This document shows, one piece after another, positions 39,508-48,216 of a DNA stretch of 48,216 nt. A model generated the notes under the pieces. The model did no database searches, was not told where the DNA came from, and saw nothing but the letters and a program-made list of their open reading frames with translations. Every line of letters begins with the position of its first letter. The first letter of the stretch is position 1. The DNA is taken from contig JAHBTC010000006.1 of NCBI GenBank assembly GCA_019638835.1, positions 1 to 48,216 of the forward strand, written 5' to 3'. Source of the DNA: Fimbriimonadaceae bacterium (lineage in GTDB: Bacteria; Armatimonadota; Fimbriimonadia; Fimbriimonadales; Fimbriimonadaceae). Both the position numbers and the translations under genes were made by a program.

Positions 39508-41031
39508 GTGCGTTCGGAATCGTTTGACTATCTTGTGATCGGAAGCGGGCTCGCGGGCCTGACATTTGCGCTACATGCGGCGAATCACGGGCGCGTTGCC
39601 GTTCTCACAAAAGCCACCGTAACCGACAGCAACACTAGTTGGGCCCAGGGGGGCATCGCCGCTGCCGTTGGCGAATCAGATAGTTGGGAACTGCACGAGC
39701 GAGATACGCTGGTTGCGGGCGCCGGGCTATGTGATCCGGCCGCAGTTCGTTTTCTCGTCCAGCAAGCCCCAGAGGCAATTGCATGGTTACGCAATCTTGG
39801 CGCTAGATTTGACTTAGAATTGGGACGCGAAGGTGGACATAGCAGACACCGTATCGTTCGCCATGCAGATAAAACAGGTTGGGAGATCGAGCGTGCGGTC
39901 GCGGCAGCAGTTCGGTCTAATCCTGCGATCACTGTCTATGAGAACGCTTTCGTCACCGAGCTCTTGTTGAGTGACGGGCGATGCTCCGGGGTGGCGGCAG
40001 TGCTTGGCGATATGGGCATGCGGTCGTTCAGTGCGCGGGCCGTTATGCTTGCTACTGGAGGATGCGGCAAGGTGTACGCGAAGACAACCAATCCTCGTGT
40101 TGCTACCGCCGACGGAATCGGGCTTGCCGACAAGGTAGGAGCCGAGATTACGGATATGGAGTTCATGCAGTTCCACCCAACGGTGTTGGAGCATCCCCAA
40201 ATGCCGGGATTCCTCGTAACCGAAGCCGTGCGTGGAGCCGGCGGCACACTACGTAACCACCGAGGGGATCGGTTCATGTACGACTACGATGAGCGACTGG
40301 AACTAGCCCCAAGGGACATCGTTGCCCGGGCAATTGAATCAGAAATTCAGCGCCGCGATACGTGGTGCGTCTACCTTGACGCCACTCACCTGCCGGCTGA
40401 AGATCTTCGCGAGGAGTTCCCCACCATCTGGGAAAGGCTTCGCGAACTCGGGATTCGGATGGAGCGCAATTGGATTCCTGTCGTGCCCGCCCAACATTAC
40501 TCTTGCGGCGGCGTCGTAACTGACCTGAACGGAAGCACATCGGTCCCTGGCCTTTACGCGGCCGGCGAAGTTTCTCGAACCGGCGTTCATGGCGCGAACC
40601 GACTTGCGAGTAACAGCTTGTTGGAAGCCCTCGTGTTTGCAAAGTCGGCGGCAGCCCATGCGGAGTCTACGCGGGAACTGACTAATGAGGCACCACAGGC
40701 GAGGTCTTTCCACGCGATCCAGGAAAACGAAGCCATTCGAATTCGGCACCGCCTACAGGCGGTGATGACCAAGCATGTGGGCGTTTTCCGGACCAATGCG
40801 GGCCTCGCTTCCGCAAAAGAGGAAGTTGATCATTTGATCGCGGATTACGCTGGACAGCCGAGCGCTCCATTCTCTGCCTATGCGATTGAATGCGGCAATC
40901 TATTGACCGCGGCAAAGCATGTGGTCGAAGGTGCGATTCGAAGAAAGGTCAATGTCGGATTGCACTTCAACGCGGACCAGGAACGCGCCACACCGGAATG
41001 GGAGACGCCGCTCCCGTCGGTCGAATCGTAA
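39508..41031 (+). CDS. nadB: L-aspartate oxidase
   Basis: A 507-aa FAD enzyme oxidising L-aspartate to iminoaspartate, the first step of de novo NAD synthesis. The Rossmann motif is IGSGLAG (Gly12-x-Gly14-x-x-Gly17). SWAQGGIAAAVGE, HSRHRIVRHADKTGWEIE and YSCGGVVTDLNG mark the succinate-dehydrogenase/NadB family, and GEVSRTGVHGANRLASNSLL closes the FAD site. The C-terminal helical domain is shorter than in SdhA, as in NadB. Start is GTG 39508. nadA and nadC are not in this window. Its 3' end overlaps the convergent gene by 65 bp. Confidence 0.95.
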   Translation: MRSESFDYLVIGSGLAGLTFALHAANHGRVAVLTKATVTDSNTSWAQGGIAAAVGESDSWELHERDTLVAGAGLCDPAAVRFLVQQAPEAIAWLRNLGARFDLELGREGGHSRHRIVRHADKTGWEIERAVAAAVRSNPAITVYENAFVTELLLSDGRCSGVAAVLGDMGMRSFSARAVMLATGGCGKVYAKTTNPRVATADGIGLADKVGAEITDMEFMQFHPTVLEHPQMPGFLVTEAVRGAGGTLRNHRGDRFMYDYDERLELAPRDIVARAIESEIQRRDTWCVYLDATHLPAEDLREEFPTIWERLRELGIRMERNWIPVVPAQHYSCGGVVTDLNGSTSVPGLYAAGEVSRTGVHGANRLASNSLLEALVFAKSAAAHAESTRELTNEAPQARSFHAIQENEAIRIRHRLQAVMTKHVGVFRTNAGLASAKEEVDHLIADYAGQPSAPFSAYAIECGNLLTAAKHVVEGAIRRKVNVGLHFNADQERATPEWETPLPSVES

Positions 41032-42736
41032 CTGAAACCGGCCCCGATTCGGTGGCCGTTCCCTTCAGTAGCCAGCGTCCAGGTGAAACGACGGTTTCGG
41101 CATTCTCTATCTTTGCCGTGCCAATTAACCGAATAGAGCCAGGGTAACCGAGTAGAAGTTCTACGGGGCCAGGTTCTGCGTTCCACGTAAGCGTGACATC
41201 TCCACCGACCACGCTCGTTTCAACCGCTCCGGAAGAGAGGAGTCGTAACGGCGAGAAGAGAGCACGTTCGAGGCTGGTCTCCGACGGAATTGCCGATGCC
41301 CAATCGAAAAGCATCGCCCGCAAGAAAATGAGCGGCGTCTCCCGTTCGGTCGGCTGAGGTTCAATGCCTCGTTTCCGTGCATATACCGGCAGAACCGACT
41401 CGGATGCTAAACCTGCTTGAAGAAGTGCCGCAAATGCGAGATCCATCGGCTTTTCGGAGAGGGCAGCAGCAGCCGAAGTCGCAGCAGAAGCGTTCGCCCG
41501 AATCTTTGGTTCATCGACGGATAGTGTCCAATTTCGTTGGTCCACGCGCCAGAGCAATCCTTCAAGATAAGGATTCGGTGTGTTGCCGGTCACCCGGCCA
41601 AGGGCCTGATGAATCCAGGCAGCGTTCGCCGCTTCCGCAAGTCCTTCCCCTTTCGGGCCAAAAGGAAACATTTGTCCGGTCATCGGCTCTTTGAACATCT
41701 CTACTGAGTCCAAATAGTCGTCAAGGTTCTGTTGAGCCGCCGCCTGTTCGGCCACACCCGCGCGACCGAGCAACAAGCGGAGCGGTAACTCCGCCGGGTC
41801 GTTTGCGTCGGGCCATGGCCCATTCCGGCCCGCAATTGCTCTCCCCTCTCCGGGTGGGTGAACCGGAAACCATGCCGACAACGTATTTTCCTTCGTGAAC
41901 CACTGAGGGCCGTCGCTCAGGTCACCCGCAGTGGAAATGATGGCCGACCGAACTTGGTATCGGGCACCCGACTCGCGGGCTAGAATCAGTGGAACCGGGA
42001 CGCGCAAAGGGGCCGCCGCCTCCCAACGCACGAGAATGCCATCATCCTCCGGTTCGGCAGTCATATTCACTGGTCCAGGATACGGCGCAGTGTAAATAGG
42101 GGCGGATTGCTCTACTTTCTCCGCCGCACGCCCAATCACGTCAAGAAAAGATTGAACGGGTTGGACTCCCGTTGGGAGGCAAAGCCTGAGCCATCCTCGG
42201 TAGGGCTTGACCGTCTCAATTCGCCAATCTCCGCTTTGACCAGTGACAATCCACTGCGTATCCTCGTTGGGCGTGACGAGCATAACTCCCGGTTGCCTGT
42301 CGCGAAACGTCACATAAACCCAACGCGATGGAGCGGATGGAAGATCATGTTCTACGGTCCCTTTTCCCGGGAACGTCAGCCAAGGTCCGGCGATGGAAGA
42401 GACCTTAAACTGAAATCCCGACTCAGAATAGATCTCTGGCCCTGGCGCGAAGACGTTGATTCGAATCTTATCCACCGCAGCCGGTGGGCCCGAAACCAGA
42501 TAAATGGCCTCTTCGGAGCGAATCGAGACCGGACGAGTGGTCGTGAACGGTGTGTCGAACTTGAACCAGTCTGCGCTGGGAAACCGAGCACGAAAACCCG
42601 TCGGTGTGATCTCGAACCCGGCATCTAATGCGATGGGTGAGTAGCCAAACCGTCCGAACGGTTGCGCAATAGAGAAAACGGTGGCGAGAAGGAGGGCCGC
42701 GCTAATCGATGGTCGTGCCCAACAGTTCAAAGCCAA
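40967..42736 (-). CDS. Large secreted protein of unknown function
   Basis: A 589-aa exported protein (signal peptide MALNCWARPSISAALLLATVFSIAQ). N-terminal ~30-210 is beta-rich with repeated Pro/Trp-containing strands (WVYVTFRDRQPGVMLVTP); an Ig/FN3-like segment follows near 215-280 (GPVNMTAEPEDDGILVRWE). A helical Ala-rich central part lies at ~330-480. The C-terminal ~90 residues are again beta-strands. No catalytic motif. It overlaps the upstream outer-membrane gene by 35 bp and nadB by 65 bp at its 3' end, so its sequence is squeezed between neighbours. I do not recognise the family. Confidence 0.75.
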   Translation of the reverse strand: MALNCWARPSISAALLLATVFSIAQPFGRFGYSPIALDAGFEITPTGFRARFPSADWFKFDTPFTTTRPVSIRSEEAIYLVSGPPAAVDKIRINVFAPGPEIYSESGFQFKVSSIAGPWLTFPGKGTVEHDLPSAPSRWVYVTFRDRQPGVMLVTPNEDTQWIVTGQSGDWRIETVKPYRGWLRLCLPTGVQPVQSFLDVIGRAAEKVEQSAPIYTAPYPGPVNMTAEPEDDGILVRWEAAAPLRVPVPLILARESGARYQVRSAIISTAGDLSDGPQWFTKENTLSAWFPVHPPGEGRAIAGRNGPWPDANDPAELPLRLLLGRAGVAEQAAAQQNLDDYLDSVEMFKEPMTGQMFPFGPKGEGLAEAANAAWIHQALGRVTGNTPNPYLEGLLWRVDQRNWTLSVDEPKIRANASAATSAAAALSEKPMDLAFAALLQAGLASESVLPVYARKRGIEPQPTERETPLIFLRAMLFDWASAIPSETSLERALFSPLRLLSSGAVETSVVGGDVTLTWNAEPGPVELLLGYPGSIRLIGTAKIENAETVVSPGRWLLKGTATESGPVSVTIRPTGAASPIPVWRVPGPR

Positions 42737-44726
42737 TCCGCCGCGTTCTCCCGGAATAACTCAGTCCGATTTCCCGGAATCCCAATCGGTAACTCAAGAT
42801 AAATGAGTCGTCCTTGTAGGAAGATCCGGCGAACTGGTCGAAGTAGTAACTGTAGTTTAGCCGCCAGAGGGGGGCGAGACGGTAACTCGCCCGTAGGCTC
42901 ATGTTGTAGCGATCAATATCGAGGCTCTGCGAAAGATATCCAAGGGCATTGAATGAGCCATAGCGGAACAATCCATCGAAAGTAACCCGGTGTCGTCCAA
43001 GAGCCGTTCGTGTAAACGGGTCGTCGCCGTATTCGTATGCCGTATTGACTGAAAGTGAGTTGCTCAGAGTCGAGGAGAGGTTCAATCCGAGTGTGTTCGT
43101 AAACGGTGCGGTGACCCCCTTGCCACCGAGATAGTTGGCCTGATGGGTGACGATGAATACGCTGCCTGGGCCGAGGATAATGGGGTCGCTCAGCGTTCGA
43201 AGTCGAAGCCCGGCAGTTTCTTGCGATTGGCTGATCACGCCGCTGTAACGAGACTGATTCGCGCTGAAGCCGAGGAACGAACGAAATGGCAATCCATCCC
43301 ATCGCCAGGGATCGAGTTCGCCGACGACCGAGTTGAACCAACTCGTGAGCCGTGCGCCACTCAAGTTCTGGTTATAGGAACTGGTGCCAGAAACTTGCAA
43401 GCCATTGAAACTGTGGGTGAGAGAGAAGTTCCCAACAAGGCTCCGGTGCGCCGGCGAGGTGAATTGCGTTTGGATCTGGGTGCGGTCGCTCGGGCGGAAA
43501 CTCTGACGAAGACTCACTCCCCAATCATCTCTTGCGAGCCCGGTAAAGGTTAGACCGCCTTCTTCGTATGTTCCCTCATTCCAGCGCATTTCGTAATCGA
43601 GGAAGGTGCCACCACTGCCGCCAACGCCTGTGCCGTACCGCTCGCCGTAACGGAATCGCAAGGCACTTGACCTGCCGGGCGAGAGCGACAAGTAATGGGG
43701 ATAGTCCACTTGGAAGCTGTTGTTGCTCACAGTGACGTATTGTTCGGTCACGATGGGGTTGGTGGCAAAAACACTGAGCCGATAAAGGGGCAATCGAAGA
43801 ATTGAAGTCTCCTCGATACGCACGTCGGCGTTCTGGAACTGAATCTCTCGGGCCGGGAATGCAACGATGTGGGAAGCCCGAACCTTCGTTATTGAGTTGA
43901 CTACGTCCCGAAACGCTACTTCGCCTTGATCGAGCCTTCGTTCCCGTTCCCCATACTCAGACCGATATAGATCGAAGGTGCGCACGACCCTCGCGGTCTG
44001 CTCAATGGGAACCACGAATCTTGCCGATGGGAGGTATCGCACTTCCGGCACTTCGACCATTGCGCTGGCAACTCCACGGCTTCGATTCAGCACAAAGTTG
44101 ATCTCGCGAAACTCGAACTCGTAATCCTTTGTTTTGAGCACGCCTCGGCGAGCCCGGACTTCATAGCTGGAAACATTGATCTGAAGATCTTCGGCTTCGA
44201 TAACCGTGTCGCGATAGCGCACCCTTGCGGGCGAATCGCTCGTCCCCGTAGCCTCAATAATCCTTTCCTGAAAGGCATAGAATAGGGAACCATCGCCGTC
44301 CACTTCAATATAGTCGCTGCGGGCGTCTAGCGTTTCCTTTGAGTCTAGAAGTTCAATCTCGAAGATCTGGGCAGCGCTGTAGCGTAGAGCAGATGCCCTT
44401 ACCCGAGCGGTGCCGGATACACCACCGGCGCGAAGAATGGTTTGAGCGAGACCGTTGCGGGTTGTGACGAGTGATTCACGAAGTTCCCCAAGGCTAGCCT
44501 CGAAGACGACCTGCGTACCGTCAGGCACCAATCGACCGACACCGTCTCGAATTTCTGCACTAATCGTGGTGGTGGATCGCCCGTCAGCGACCAGTGCGCT
44601 AGGAAAGGCATTGAGATGAATTGTCCCCGTTTGCGCGGCGGCGAGAAGATGGAGGCAATGTACGGCAAAGGCAAGGAGAAGACGACTTCCCCCCTTACCT
44701 TTGCCAACTACTGCCCAATTCGTCAT
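42702..44726 (-). CDS. Ig-like (Big_1) / OstA-like / outer-membrane beta-barrel fusion
   Basis: A 674-aa predicted outer-membrane protein. A signal peptide ends near AAAQ (32). Residues ~35-125 form an invasin-type Ig domain (Big_1: NAFPSALVADGRSTTTISAE, VPDGTQVVFEASLGEL, GLAQTILRAGGVSGTARVRA). Residues ~135-220 read like the OstA/LptA/LptD N-terminal beta-jellyroll (ARVRYRDTVIEAEDLQINV, RARRGVLKTKDYEFEF). From ~330 to the end alternating Tyr/Arg-rich beta-strands predict a barrel (SLRQSFRPSDRTQIQTQF, RLNYSYYFDQF, SFILSYRLGFREIGLSYSG). This resembles LptD, the LPS export pore, with an extra Ig domain. The barrel lacks the paired cysteines of E. coli LptD, so export of LPS is inference. Confidence 0.75.
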   Translation of the reverse strand: MTNWAVVGKGKGGSRLLLAFAVHCLHLLAAAQTGTIHLNAFPSALVADGRSTTTISAEIRDGVGRLVPDGTQVVFEASLGELRESLVTTRNGLAQTILRAGGVSGTARVRASALRYSAAQIFEIELLDSKETLDARSDYIEVDGDGSLFYAFQERIIEATGTSDSPARVRYRDTVIEAEDLQINVSSYEVRARRGVLKTKDYEFEFREINFVLNRSRGVASAMVEVPEVRYLPSARFVVPIEQTARVVRTFDLYRSEYGERERRLDQGEVAFRDVVNSITKVRASHIVAFPAREIQFQNADVRIEETSILRLPLYRLSVFATNPIVTEQYVTVSNNSFQVDYPHYLSLSPGRSSALRFRYGERYGTGVGGSGGTFLDYEMRWNEGTYEEGGLTFTGLARDDWGVSLRQSFRPSDRTQIQTQFTSPAHRSLVGNFSLTHSFNGLQVSGTSSYNQNLSGARLTSWFNSVVGELDPWRWDGLPFRSFLGFSANQSRYSGVISQSQETAGLRLRTLSDPIILGPGSVFIVTHQANYLGGKGVTAPFTNTLGLNLSSTLSNSLSVNTAYEYGDDPFTRTALGRHRVTFDGLFRYGSFNALGYLSQSLDIDRYNMSLRASYRLAPLWRLNYSYYFDQFAGSSYKDDSFILSYRLGFREIGLSYSGRTRRIGFELLGTTID

Positions 44727-44740
44727 TTCTTGAAGTAAGA

Positions 44741-44770
44741 CGGGCCGGAGCGCTTGAACGCCCCGGCCCG
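44741..44770 (-). terminator. GC-rich terminator-like hairpin
   Basis: On the minus strand CGGGCCGGGGCG-TTCAAG-CGCTCCGGCCCG, followed by TCTTACTT. It lies 22 bp after the stop of the 935-aa gene and just before the outer-membrane gene start, so it may end or attenuate transcription between them. Confidence 0.6.
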
Positions 44771-44792
44771 CCTGTCGTTGTGGTGCCGCTTT

Positions 44793-47600
44793 TTAGCGAA
44801 CCACGTTGACCGGCACGATTCTTCGGACTCGTTCACCCGAAGACGTTTCGGCCAGGATCTCTACCCGATAGACGCCGGGAGCGACCGCTCGGTTCGCATT
44901 GTCGCGCAGTTGCCACGTCACCGTGTTTTCACCGGCAGACTCAGCGCGACCTCGGGAGAGCGTGAACACTTCACGTCCAGTCGAGGAAAGGATGCGGACC
45001 GAGACCTGAGCATCAGCCGAGAGCGCGTAGTTGATGGTCAACGGCGCATTGGCGTCTCGCGTCGGTCGGGTCACGACCACGTTGCCGATGACGGCGCGGC
45101 TGGAACCACCCGGCTCAGCAACAAGCGTGAACGATCGGGTACCCGCTTCATTCGCTCGGAAGGTGTAGCCGCTGAGCGATCGTAGGTCACGAACTTCACC
45201 GGTTGCTTTGTCTTCCAATCGGAATCGGACGCCTCGCGGCAGGCTCGGCAAGTTTGGCCACGTGATGGTGTATTCGCCGGGCTCGGTTGCCTTGACTTCT
45301 ACCTTCCACTCTTGACGACCGACTCGGGCCGAGAACGCTCGGGAGAGGTTCATCTCCGTGCCATTGTAGTCACCACGAATGCGGATTTCCGCTGTCTGTC
45401 CCGGAGCCGTCGGTGGCTTGGGCATGGACATCACGCGGGCATCGTTCGTGTCTCGAAGTTGGCCCACATAGTTCTGGCTGTCAATGACACCATTCCCTCG
45501 AACCGCGAGTTGAAGCCGCCAGTTTCGATCGTTTTGAACGAACGGTTCTTCTTCGGATCGACCGGTACCCGGCAGACCTTCAGCGAACACGGGCGGGAAG
45601 ATCAACCGAATCGGTTGGAACCCGTTGTGATAGATCCAGTATCCAACGTGCGGGAGCAACGTACCCGTCGAGGTAGACGTGTAGGCTAGCTGACCTGCGC
45701 CACCGTCGGATCGATCCCAAGACACGAGGCTACTGGAGACGATGCCCTGGCTTACGATCTCGGCCAGCGAGAAAACGGTGCCCGGGTCGTCTGCGTAAAC
45801 CGCATTGAGTTCTCGTAGCGGCACGGCATAGGAATAGGGGTTACCGATCAGGTTCCATCCGGTCTGCAACGTAACCGATGCTCCGCCACGACCCATGTCA
45901 TTGGGCTGGCGAGCATTCGACAGAACGTAGTTTCCAAGATCACTCGTCGGCACCACCCAGTAACCGCGACCTCGCTCTGCACTTTCCGCCGGGCGGAAGG
46001 TGTCGGCAAGAGGATCGAATCGGAATACCTGGAAGTCGATGCCCGTTTGGAGACCAAACACTTGGTCAAACGAACTGTCCTCAAAAGTGTACGGCAGGGT
46101 TACGAGATTCGCGCCTACTGGGAGATCAAGTCGCGGAGTCGCCGATACGTTGATATCGGTGACTAGTTCCTTGTTCTCGCCTGGGGGAGCCGTGACCGTG
46201 ACTCGAATCTGCTTCGTACCTACCGTCTCGTTGTCTACTTCGACGACGTAGTCAACGAAGCCGAGCGCGTTGGCCGCGATCGAACCAATCGTCTTGGTCT
46301 GAGTTTCGCCGGGGGCGAGGGTCATACCATCGGGAAGGAAGATGCGAACCTGAGCATTGTTGAGCGGGACTTCCTTGTCAACGTTCGCGTATTGGTTGTC
46401 GATCCAAACGCGGACGGTGAACGGATTCTGCTCAAACGATTGAGGATCGGCAGGATCGGTGCTGATCAACTTCGGCGCATCCACACAGACGGTGTACGAA
46501 CCTGAGTAATCACTGACAAACGACGTTTGCCGGACGTAGTGGATGACTTCTCGAGTCAGGCCAGCGCCGACCGATTGCGTGGGGAACCGTTGCACGAAGA
46601 CCAAATCACGCAAGAAGATGTCTGCTTCTTCAGCTGGATTCGGATTCGTCGGCGGATCACCGAACACGCGCAGGTTGATGTTGTTGTCAAACGATGTGTA
46701 GACATGGTTTCCGATTCGAACTAGATCGGTTCCCGTCGCGTCCGGAGTTTCTTCCGGCGGTACGTTGTCCACGTGCATTCCGAAGTTGGATCCTTGTCCA
46801 AACATCAAACGCATATTGTCCGGGAAGCGAAGGCTGTTCGATGCATACCGTCGCTCGGTCCGGATCGGTCTTTGACCGGGAAGAATCGCCCAACCGATGT
46901 AGTTATCGGCGGTGTTCTTTGGGTTACCCGAGAGGCTGCCCAGCAAGGAAAACGCTTGGTTAGCTCCCGTCTCCGGGTCGCGGGCAAAACCGCTCATGTG
47001 CATACCGGGGTAGCACGCGAACAGGAGGCCGAGCGGGGCCGCGTCTTCTTGCAGATTGGTCATTCGCCATCGCAGTCGGGCGGCGTCGCCCAAACCTCGA
47101 ACTTCCAACTCAACATCTACATCGGCATCGTTCCAACTCGCGATGATGTAGCGTCGGCTAGCACCGACGAATGTAACGCGCAGGCCGCCATCGCCGAACA
47201 GGGCCGAATCGCCACCGTCATCATCAGTCTTGAGAATGCGTCCGAAAACGTAGTCGCCGACCGGGTCAAACGGTGCGCCCACCGTCAAGGCCATGTTGTT
47301 GTCGTTGTCGCTTTGAATCGTGCCAATATTGCCCACTTGGAACGCCAGGCGTCCCGCCGCATCAAGCGTTCGGGAGTTTGGCGCGTAGCAGGGACCGTTT
47401 TGTCCGCCGTACGTTACCGTTCCACTAGCGCCGACTGAAATCCGCATGAGTTCGGTTTCAACTTGGTTGAAGCCGTAATCAGGGGAGTACGGGGCCGTGT
47501 TCATGGGGTCAATGCACTCAAAGAACCAGCCGTTGCTTTGGGCCGATGAGACGACCGCCAACGCCAGCGATCCGAGCGCCACACCTAACCTGAAATTCAT
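44793..47600 (-). CDS. Large secreted protein with C-terminal FlgD-like Ig domain
   Basis: A 935-aa exported protein: signal peptide MNFRLGVALGSLALAVVSSAQ. N-terminal ~25-360 is a beta-rich unnamed domain with scattered aromatic strands. A conserved-repeat/DUF11-like segment follows at ~365-480 (VRIFLPDGMTLAPGETQTKT ... FVDYVVEVDN). A region near 495-640 has WNLIGNPYSYAVPL and GYWIYHNG, typical of surface 'IGNPY' repeats. The last ~85 residues (ADAQVSVRILSSTGREVFTL ... GVYRVEILAET) are a FlgD-like Ig domain, the usual C-terminus of proteins in secretion systems similar to T9SS. ATG 47600 is used; GTGs at 47612 and 47609 are alternatives. Confidence 0.85.
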   Translation of the reverse strand: MNFRLGVALGSLALAVVSSAQSNGWFFECIDPMNTAPYSPDYGFNQVETELMRISVGASGTVTYGGQNGPCYAPNSRTLDAAGRLAFQVGNIGTIQSDNDNNMALTVGAPFDPVGDYVFGRILKTDDDGGDSALFGDGGLRVTFVGASRRYIIASWNDADVDVELEVRGLGDAARLRWRMTNLQEDAAPLGLLFACYPGMHMSGFARDPETGANQAFSLLGSLSGNPKNTADNYIGWAILPGQRPIRTERRYASNSLRFPDNMRLMFGQGSNFGMHVDNVPPEETPDATGTDLVRIGNHVYTSFDNNINLRVFGDPPTNPNPAEEADIFLRDLVFVQRFPTQSVGAGLTREVIHYVRQTSFVSDYSGSYTVCVDAPKLISTDPADPQSFEQNPFTVRVWIDNQYANVDKEVPLNNAQVRIFLPDGMTLAPGETQTKTIGSIAANALGFVDYVVEVDNETVGTKQIRVTVTAPPGENKELVTDINVSATPRLDLPVGANLVTLPYTFEDSSFDQVFGLQTGIDFQVFRFDPLADTFRPAESAERGRGYWVVPTSDLGNYVLSNARQPNDMGRGGASVTLQTGWNLIGNPYSYAVPLRELNAVYADDPGTVFSLAEIVSQGIVSSSLVSWDRSDGGAGQLAYTSTSTGTLLPHVGYWIYHNGFQPIRLIFPPVFAEGLPGTGRSEEEPFVQNDRNWRLQLAVRGNGVIDSQNYVGQLRDTNDARVMSMPKPPTAPGQTAEIRIRGDYNGTEMNLSRAFSARVGRQEWKVEVKATEPGEYTITWPNLPSLPRGVRFRLEDKATGEVRDLRSLSGYTFRANEAGTRSFTLVAEPGGSSRAVIGNVVVTRPTRDANAPLTINYALSADAQVSVRILSSTGREVFTLSRGRAESAGENTVTWQLRDNANRAVAPGVYRVEILAETSSGERVRRIVPVNVVR

Positions 47601-47635
47601 CCTGTTCACCACTTTAGTTCGATCTGGTAGTCAAT

Positions 47636-47667
47636 GGGGGATGAATGAATTTCGTCACTCATCCCCC
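47636..47667 (-). terminator. Hairpin after the right-edge gene
   Basis: GGGGGATGA and TCATCCCCC form a perfect 9-bp stem with a 14-nt loop, in the 95-base gap between two minus-strand genes. There is no T-run on the minus strand after it, so it is a weaker terminator or an mRNA-end hairpin. Confidence 0.5.
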
Positions 47668-47695
47668 GGTGTCTTCGTCCTTGCTGCTCTCCCTT

Positions 47696-48216
47696 TTACG
47701 GAATGAGCGGCCGATTGATCAGGCGGACTCCGCTAAACAGATAGCGGACACCTGACGGATCTTCGACCGGACCTGGGAAGTCGCCCTGGGCTTTGACACC
47801 GACTCGCCAATAGAGACGTGCCGAACCTGGGAAGACGTTCGCGAGGTTGATCGGGGACGTGCTGATGGTCGCATTTGCGGGCGTCTGTCGGTCGACATCC
47901 GTCCACACGATCTGCGTGCGACCGCGCGGGAACGTGTTCACATCGGAGATCTGAATCACGTATTCCAGTTGAATGACCGGGTTGGCTCCCCGGACCGATC
48001 GGAACTGGAACGAGCGCGGAACCGCAACCGTGTCACCGTCAGCCGGTTGGAGTTGCTCCACTCGGTTCAGCGGGGTTGCGCGTCCTGAGGACGGCGTTCG
48101 CTGAGTCACGAAGTAGCAGAACTCGCTACCCGCCGTACCACCCGTCGTGGTCGTACCCGTTGTTCCACCGGTTGTGGTGCCACCCGTTGTGCCACCAGTG
48201 GTCAAACCACCGGTAC
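47696..48216 (-). CDS. Gly/Thr-rich secreted protein, 5' end cut by window edge
   Basis: The frame is open to the right edge. The first ~25 visible residues are an almost pure Gly/Thr linker (TTGGTTGGTT type), as found after the lipobox in other lipoproteins here. The remaining ~150 residues are beta-rich, with an FN3-like strand pattern (VNTFPRGRTQIVWTDVDR, ARLYWRVGVKAQGDFPGP). The apparent start at 48205 is a TTG inside the linker, so the true start lies outside the window. It is the first visible gene of the minus-strand envelope block, upstream of the FlgD-domain protein. Likely lipoprotein; function unknown. Confidence 0.7.
   Translation of the reverse strand, partial: TGGLTTGGTTGGTTTGGTTGTTTTGGTAGSEFCYFVTQRTPSSGRATPLNRVEQLQPADGDTVAVPRSFQFRSVRGANPVIQLEYVIQISDVNTFPRGRTQIVWTDVDRQTPANATISTSPINLANVFPGSARLYWRVGVKAQGDFPGPVEDPSGVRYLFSGVRLINRPLIP
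48138..48216 (-). repeat. GGTT/ACC-type short tandem repeats coding a Gly/Thr linker
   Basis: On the minus strand GGT/GGC and ACC/ACA/ACG codons alternate imperfectly over ~80 bases, giving repeated TTGG units. Such tracts can vary in length by slippage; here the codon choice is mixed, which lowers that tendency. The repeat continues past the window edge. Confidence 0.6.

Overview
The window looks like a chromosomal piece of a moderately GC-rich diderm bacterium with a large envelope proteome. My best guess is an Armatimonadota (Fimbriimonadia-type) relative. The reasons are four PEP-CTERM proteins, many lipoproteins with Gly/Thr-rich linkers, secreted proteins ending in a FlgD-like Ig domain, an OstA/LptD-like outer-membrane protein, and frequent GTG starts. 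No rRNA or universal marker gene is present, so the phylum call is an inference.

1-8.5 kb is regulatory. A response regulator and sensor kinase sit upstream of a Gly-Pro-rich LTxxQ (CpxP/Spy-like) protein cut by the left edge. The regulator has an 11-bp-period direct repeat over its own probable promoter. An OsmC peroxidase is divergent from it. An ECF sigma/anti-sigma pair and a serine hydrolase follow. The hydrolase is divergent from an ArsR-type repressor that is translationally coupled to two genes holding four SRPBCC/AHSA1 domains, with a perfect palindrome at the repressor's predicted transcription start.

8.5-17.8 kb holds two paralogous ~720-aa lipoproteins of unknown function that flank a coiled-coil protein and a half-size EamA transporter. 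It continues with a stand-alone cyclic-nucleotide-binding domain, a BNR/sialidase-like protein coupled to a TPR lipoprotein, and a VOC-family protein.

17.9-23.3 kb carries two probable insertions. The first is a ~1.7-kb islet bounded by tRNA-Val(CAC) and an imperfect copy of that tRNA's 3' end. Its only gene is an unrecognised 441-aa protein with a PD-(D/E)XK-like nuclease motif, and no integrase is visible. The second is a Kelch-like gene lying between two diverged copies of the 5' end of a potassium-channel gene. A channel/RCK protein and a MscS channel follow.

23.3-31.4 kb is a surface-protein region. It has four VPEP-type PEP-CTERM proteins, a secreted lipoprotein, a Tat-type ankyrin protein, an SGNH hydrolase-like protein, an AraC regulator with tandem operator-like repeats, and a double glycine-zipper protein. 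A perfect 20-bp palindrome lies between the glycine-zipper gene and the fourth PEP-CTERM gene.

31.4-48.2 kb has a PhyH-like dioxygenase, small membrane proteins, MmcQ/YjbR, DUF817, a Tat-type class V aminotransferase, a tandem DinB protein, DUF1801 and L-aspartate oxidase (nadB). It ends with a minus-strand block of large envelope proteins: a Big_1/OstA/beta-barrel fusion, a 935-aa FlgD-domain protein and a right-edge partial Gly/Thr-rich protein. The only stretches above about 200 bases without a protein gene are 10708-10910, 11805-12027, 17785-18118 (contains the tRNA) and 19445-19663. No CRISPR array, IS element, rRNA or plasmid/phage replication gene was found.
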